A stretch of 64,000 nt of DNA from Cryptomeria japonica (lineage: Eukaryota; Streptophyta; Pinopsida; Cupressales; Cupressaceae), in assembly GCF_030272615.1 (NCBI RefSeq), contig NC_081413.1, positions 24,184,501 through 24,248,500 of the forward strand, read 5' to 3'. Shown in pieces: positions 59,620 to 64,000 of this stretch. The translations under genes and the position numbers were made by a program. The notes under the pieces were generated by a model that did no database searches, was not told the DNA's origin, and saw only the letters and a list, made by a program, of their open reading frames with translations. The stretch's first letter is position 1. Each line of letters begins with the position of its first letter.

Positions 59620-59880
59620 GCTACAGAATAAACTGTACGTGTTACAAGGTAATCCGAATGCGCTATCGAAAAGGCTCGACGCGCTGAACTATGTTTCAGA
59701 TGTGCTACTCTATTTTTCTCCTGCGTCGAGACCTATAGGAAAGTATTAGTGGGGATGATGCGCTAAGGTAAAGACTGCATGTGCTAGAGAATAGACCCCA
59801 CACGCTAAACAGTGCGCTGGATGTGCTAAAAGATCCACTAAATGTGCTAAGGGATGTTCCCTACGCACTAGTTCCTGTTT
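59620..59880. repeat. GCGCTA motif cluster near the primer site (A)
   Basis: Copies such as GATGCGCTA, AATGCGCTA, GACGCGCTGA, GATGTGCTAA and CTACGCACTA. Same family as 57735-58110. Confidence 0.65.
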
Positions 59881-59935
59881 CCCGTGTACTTGCAAAAATG
59901 TTTATTTTTGAAAACCGATTTGATTAATGAGGTAG

Positions 59936-59958
59936 AGCCCCATGGTGGGTGCTAGAAA
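59936..59958 (-). promoter_or_regulatory. Element A primer binding site, tRNA-Lys type
   Basis: On minus TAGCACCCACCATGGGGCTC follows the 5' LTR after TTTC. It matches the complement of a plant tRNA-Lys 3' end (TGGCGCCCACCGTGGGGCTC, from general knowledge) at 17 of 20 positions; all three differences are G-to-A. Confidence 0.7.
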
Positions 59959-60670
59959 TGTATGCGGGAAAAGCAGGGCTATAAAGCTTAAAATGTGAAA
60001 AATAAAGCTCAAAGAGGCTTGTCCGCACACCCACAGGACTTCTTGGTGCAAGTTATGGAGTCATGAAGAATGACTCAACTTCCCAAGGATGGTTCCATGG
60101 TTCTCTATCTCACAAGATCCCTCAAGCCAATGCCTTTGCTCTCAGATCATTGAGCAAAGTGGCTTAGGGATGACAAATGCAAGAACGAGGGATGCTTATG
60201 ATTGATTTAGTTATGAAAATGCATCCTATCCATGCATGATTCTACAAATGCAATAAACTAGATTATAAGATGACAAGATTAGTAGCAATACTATCCTAAC
60301 ATGATACACTAGTTTATGAATTAAGCTAATGATAAAGGAAATAGTCTAAAATGCTTATTAGATTTATTCTTATAACAAAGAGAAGCTAGATGTGTTAATA
60401 AAATTGAGCATAAACGAGATACTAAAGCTTGCATGGATCCTTAAAATGGAGGAATGAGAACTCTATTTATAATGAAAATAGGGCAATGGATGGTCAGGAT
60501 TGAAAGAGTTAATGAAGGGTCAAGTTTGAAAGTTTTCAATCCATGTTTTTAATTTTCACCAATGAAATTGTGATAATTGTCAACATAAGGCTGGTTGAGA
60601 AGAGATGTAAGAAGCATTAAATGCTTGAGAAGACCTCATGGTTACCTTAGGAGGTAAGGGTTAAGATTAC
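59959..60670 (-). repeat. Element A 5' LTR, truncated by element D
   Basis: TGTATGCGGG start, homologous to 14571-15282. The other roughly 727 bp should lie past the window, beyond element D. Confidence 0.9.
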
Positions 60671-61134
60671 TGTTGGTGTAAATAATTATTCATCTTGGAT
60701 ATTATTACACCTTACTTAAGTTTACTTAGTAAATGCATTTCATAGTATTTTGGGTATGAGACACTTGGGTATTTGTGTCACATTGGGATAGTGTGTGTAG
60801 GAGAATTTCCACCTTTTATGGTGTGATCTTGTTATTACACTCCACATTCAGTGGGTGATCCACCTCATGTGGAATATTATATTGTTTCTCCTACCTACCC
60901 ACACCTATTTCCTAACTACCCTTGTTTCTTATTGATCCACATGTCATGTTTGTGTGCTCACATATCCATATAGTCTTTCCTATATAAGCAGACTCATATT
61001 CATTGTATGTATCGCTTGATGATCCAGTTGATCAGTATTTTCATCTTGATAGAATACAGTTTATTTCTATCATCTATTTTTGTTTTCTCTCATTTATACT
61101 TTCCATTGCCTCTTGATCTTGGCAAAATCTCACA
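60671..61134 (+). repeat. Element D 5' LTR (464 bp)
   Basis: Starts TGTTGGTGTAAA, ends ATCTCACA, directly before the primer site. TATA box at 60981. Confidence 0.88.
60981..60987 (+). promoter_or_regulatory. TATA box of the element D LTR
   Basis: TATATAAGCAGACTC context, about 150 bp before the LTR end. Confidence 0.75.
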
Positions 61135-61147
61135 TGGTATCAGAGCC
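61135..61147 (+). promoter_or_regulatory. Element D primer binding site
   Basis: TGGTATCAGAGCC is the complement of the plant initiator tRNA-Met 3' end, usual for copia elements. Confidence 0.92.
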
Positions 61148-61955
61148 ATTAGAGTGTCATTGGTTTGCTAATTGAGTTAAATTTGATGCTATTTGGGGTT
61201 GTGTATTTTGGGGAGTTTTCTATTGCAGGTTTTTATTGAAGCTTGATGGGTCAAATCTAAGGATACCATTAGATTAAGGAGGTCCAAGAAACTCAGTTTT
61301 GCCTTTTGTTTCATCCAAATCGGACTTCAGAAGCCAAATCTAGAGGCATTTGAAGTTTGTCGCTACGGTGGAAATCTTCCATAAATTATAATTTTGCAGG
61401 CAAATTTCAAATAGCGATATCTCACTCATCTGGACTCGTTTTTTCGAGAATTTTATTTTTATTTTAGGGTAGAATTTTGTGATTTGTACAGTGGTGCAGA
61501 ATTTTTCTGATTTTCGTATACAGGTTTTGCGGAAATCGTGAAATCTCGATTTTTACAACTTTGGAGGCTTCGTTTGGGCTCATATGGACTCCTTTTCATG
61601 TGCCGTTTTTTTTGAAAGTGCATATTTTTTCATCTACTTTCATAATCTGCCATCTGTTTGTAGTGATTTTTAGTAGAAATTGTACTTTCAATATTTGGCC
61701 ATTTTTTACATATTTGGTACTTGCATTTTGCTTGGATCTCACTTTACATCACTAGCAGTATTTGTTAAAGTCTCTTAGATCTCATTTTGAGAAGTTGTAA
61801 ATTGAAATCAGAAGTCCACTTTGCCTTGTTTTGCAAGTGGCCTATTGTATACGCACTAAGTATAAAGTGCCAAAATCACCATTTTGGGGGGATTTCTTGA
61901 TTGAGTATTTTGGGGGGGTGTCTTGTGTGATTGTGCCTCTCTATCTTGTGTTTTT
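61148..61955 (+). other. Element D leader
   Basis: Non-coding between primer site and gag. No ORF beyond 64 codons; short G and T runs near 61877 and 61912. Confidence 0.6.
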
Positions 61956-63541
61956 TAATTTTGGTGCTATGGTCTCCTAAATTTCCACTTTTAACTCCTC
62001 ATAATTATGCATCATGGAAAATTAAGGCATGGAGTAAACTAATGGAAAAATGACTCATTCATTATGTAAATGAAACTATTACAACACCACTTGATCCTAA
62101 GGCTGATCCTAATGCTCAAATTGAATGGCTTACTAAGAATGCTATGGCACTTGGAACTCTTAGAAAGTATGTATCAGATGACCTCATTTTTCACATTGAT
62201 AAGTATACAACAATTAAAGAGACCTGGGATATTTTTAAGAAATTGTATGGTCAAGTTGATGAGATTAAGGGCTACAAGTTTGATAGAGAACTCATAACTT
62301 TGGATCCCAAGGATTTTGATACAATCCAAGATTATGTCACAAAAGCAACTGAGTTAAGAGCAAAGCTAAAGGATTGTGGAATTGACAAAAAAGATGCTCA
62401 ATTGGTTTATAACTTGTTGGACAAGCTTCCTTCGGAGTATGCAACCTTTGTATCTAGCTTTCACACACTTAGGTTAGCTCAAGGTTCCTCATACACTTCT
62501 CCCTCATTTGATTCATTCACAGAGATGTTGATACTTGAGCAATCTAAGTTGACCATGATGGGGATTCTCAAATCTTCAAAGTCACGAGCTTTGGTGGCTA
62601 ACAAAGGGAATCAAAGTAATCAAGGAAAAGACAAGAATCAAAAGCAACCTAAGTCTAAACAACAACAAGATGGATCACAATCTTCCTCTCCACAACAAGG
62701 TGATTCACCATTCTCACCTAAGAGGAAATCATATAAGGACAATCTTTTTTGTGGATATTGCAAGAAGTCAGGACATGATGAACATCATTGTTATAAGAAG
62801 GATATTGATGAGTTGAAGAATCTTCTTGAGAAGAATAGAATCAACCTACCTTCTAGAATGTCCACATCGGCTTCTTCTTCCAAGGACAAAGGAAAGGATC
62901 ACTCTTTTGGAACATATAAAGGAAAGGGACAAGCTCTTTGTGCTACTACAAGTCATGATTCAGGGAGATGGGTTCTAGATTCAGGGGCTTCTCATCATAT
63001 GGCATCTTTGCAGTCTATGTTTTCTACATTTGAGCCTTGCCACATGCTGCAGGTTTTGATGGGCAATCATACATACATGAATGTGATTGGGAAAGGATCT
63101 ATTGCCATTGGGGATAACTCCTTCAATGATGTGTTGTGTGTACCCCACTTGAAAAATAATCTTCTTTCAATCTATCAAATCACACATGGGGCAACTAGGA
63201 AAATTGTGGAGTTCACACCTGATTCAGTTATCATTAGAGAATTGGAGAGTGGAGCTATCATTGTGACTAGGGTGGTTGATCATGTATCTCAGTTGTGCTC
63301 TTTTTCAAATTTTGGTCCTCTTGATAAGGTTGGTTCTTCCTATGTTGATGATTCAGATTTTGAGGAGAACTTTGGGCATTTGAACTTGGGGATTCTCACA
63401 TGTGACCCCATTCTTGAGCCTTGCATTTCATCTCCTTCTATTGATATCACACCACCTATTGCACCTGATGATGCAACTAGTGTGATAGTTTTGCCTTCTT
63501 ATGATTTAGTGCAGCAGGATATTTCATGTCTTCCAACTTGA
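61956..63541 (+). pseudogene. Element D gag-protease
   Basis: The frame can be read from about 61970 (SPKFPLLTPHNYASWKIKAW) through one TGA at 62051-62053 and is then open to TGA at 63539-63541. No convincing ATG precedes the first block. The copia gag (UBN2-like) has NYASWKIKAW, TIKETWDIFKKLYGQVDE and LLDKLPSEYATFVSSFHT. A Lys/Gln/Ser-rich stretch is followed by a CCHC knuckle CGYCKKSGHDEHHC. The protease has RWVLDSGASHHMAS with catalytic DSG and ends with VLCVPHLKNNLLSI. After it a normal copia has a pre-integrase HxxxH/CxxC region; here only ENFGHLNLG recalls it, and Cys/Ser/Pro/Asp-rich sequence follows. Confidence 0.85.
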
Positions 63542-64000
63542 GTTGATTGGGATGCCTACTTGACAGACATTGCAGGTTTGTTTGTGGACTCCTACATTGC
63601 AGATTTGGGAGACACCCTTCATGACATTCATCTTCTCTTTAATGAAGATGATCCTTTTTTGATTGTTGCGAGGGATCACTCTGACCCTCTTGTGCATTCT
63701 CTACATGATCAATCTTTAGAGGTTGACATGATTGTGGATACTTTTGTACAACACTTGGAGGAGGTCTCTTTATCTTTTGAGGAGACATATGAGTCTTTGG
63801 ATATTATTCTACATTCATCTCCACTAGATCTTGGAGTGCCCTTTTCAGCAGTGTGGCACAGTTTACCACCTTTGGAGGGGCTACCTTTCAGCATCGACTT
63901 GGGGACACTTGAGCAATTTTTAGAGATTCCTTTCATCATGAGTATTTTTTCTCCATCTTCCCTTCATGGTTGGAGAGACTTCATGGATACACCTTTGGTT
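63542..64000 (+). CDS. Unknown acidic ORF continuing the gag frame of D
   Basis: In the same frame directly after the TGA at 63541, 153 codons are open to the window edge (VDWDAYLTDIAGLFVDS onward). The protein is acidic and rich in Leu, Asp, Ser and Phe, with EDDPFLIV, LEEVSLSFEETYESLD and PLEGLPFSIDLG. It does not look like integrase or RT. The TGA may be a mutation inside a longer ORF. Element D might then be a non-autonomous gag-type copia element. Partial at its 3' end. Confidence 0.4.

Larger units (their letters stand above)
57261..59935 (-). other. Element A 5' leader
   Basis: Non-coding and about 2.7 kb. It holds two clusters of GCGCTA motifs (57735-58110 and 59620-59880), T- and A-rich parts, and a hairpin at 59006. 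Short ORFs show no domain. Confidence 0.6.
14571..60670 (-). mobile_element. Element A: giant Tat-like Ty3/gypsy retrotransposon
   Basis: Minus-strand element with its 3' LTR at 14571-16009 and the remaining part of its 5' LTR at 59959-60670. It is interrupted by B, C and D. Subtracting these and adding the missing 5' LTR part (about 727 bp) gives an original length near 18.6 kb. Reading on minus: 5' LTR, tRNA-Lys-like primer site, 2.7-kb leader, leader ORF, gag, protease, G-patch-like linker, RT, two RNase H regions, integrase, a long 3' region with an antisense PMD gene, polypurine tract, 3' LTR. The dual RNase H order and the extra ORF after integrase fit the Tat/Ogre lineage as known in plants. 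All genes are broken. Confidence 0.9.
60671..64000 (+). mobile_element. Element D: Ty1/copia-type retrotransposon, 5' part
   Basis: Plus-strand element inserted in the 5' LTR of A. 464-bp LTR, tRNA-iMet primer site, a 0.8-kb leader, gag and protease, then an unusual open frame to the window edge. The expected target duplication is ATTAC (60666-60670), to be found after the right LTR. No integrase or RT is reached in this window. Confidence 0.88.

Overview
This 64-kb window looks like intergenic heterochromatin from a large, repeat-rich vascular plant genome. A gymnosperm is my guess, from the kilobase-scale LTRs, the very large Tat/Ogre-type Ty3/gypsy elements and the heavy C-to-T decay, but no host gene is present to test it. 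Nothing looks bacterial or organellar. All calls come from reading the sequence by eye. No alignment or database search was run.

Layout. (1) 1-7515: an 84-bp tandem array, LTR-like non-coding sequence with a TATA box, an 87-bp tRNA-like retroposon with a 20-bp target duplication, and LINE remnants (RNase H, AT-hook ORF). (2) 7524-11744: a complete but dead hAT transposon on the minus strand with an exact 8-bp target duplication. (3) 11753-14570: no recognisable gene. (4) 14571 to beyond the right edge: one giant minus-strand Ty3/gypsy element, here called A, about 18.6 kb before disruption. It has been split by three later events: complex B (25058-37593, a rearranged plus-strand relative), element C (41403-57092, a 15.7-kb minus-strand gypsy element with 1814-bp LTRs and CAATC target duplication) and element D (60671 to the edge, Ty1/copia, inserted in A's 5' LTR).

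Elements A and C share the order leader ORF, gag, protease with a G-patch-like linker, reverse transcriptase, two RNase H regions, integrase. In C the whole 7.3-kb gag-pol is one reading frame broken only by point nonsense codons. Most stops in A and C can be explained as C-to-T or G-to-A changes. A's LTRs differ more (roughly 3%, counted by eye) than C's (about 9 sites in 1814), which agrees with the nesting order.

The most interesting system is an antisense gene between integrase and the 3' LTR of A, present twice more in B. It encodes a plant mobile domain (PMD) protein with an acidic segment and a helical tail. All three copies show their own TATA box, a short homologous first exon, a phase-0 GT donor and an AG acceptor. 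So this appears to be a spliced, independently promoted passenger gene. In A and in B the intron carries arrays of a short GCGC-type motif; in A the same motif occurs in opposite orientation in the element's 5' leader. B is also notable for two large diverged palindromes. Other conserved parts shared by elements include a leader hairpin with a compensatory base change, a hairpin just after integrase, and a leader ORF of unknown function.
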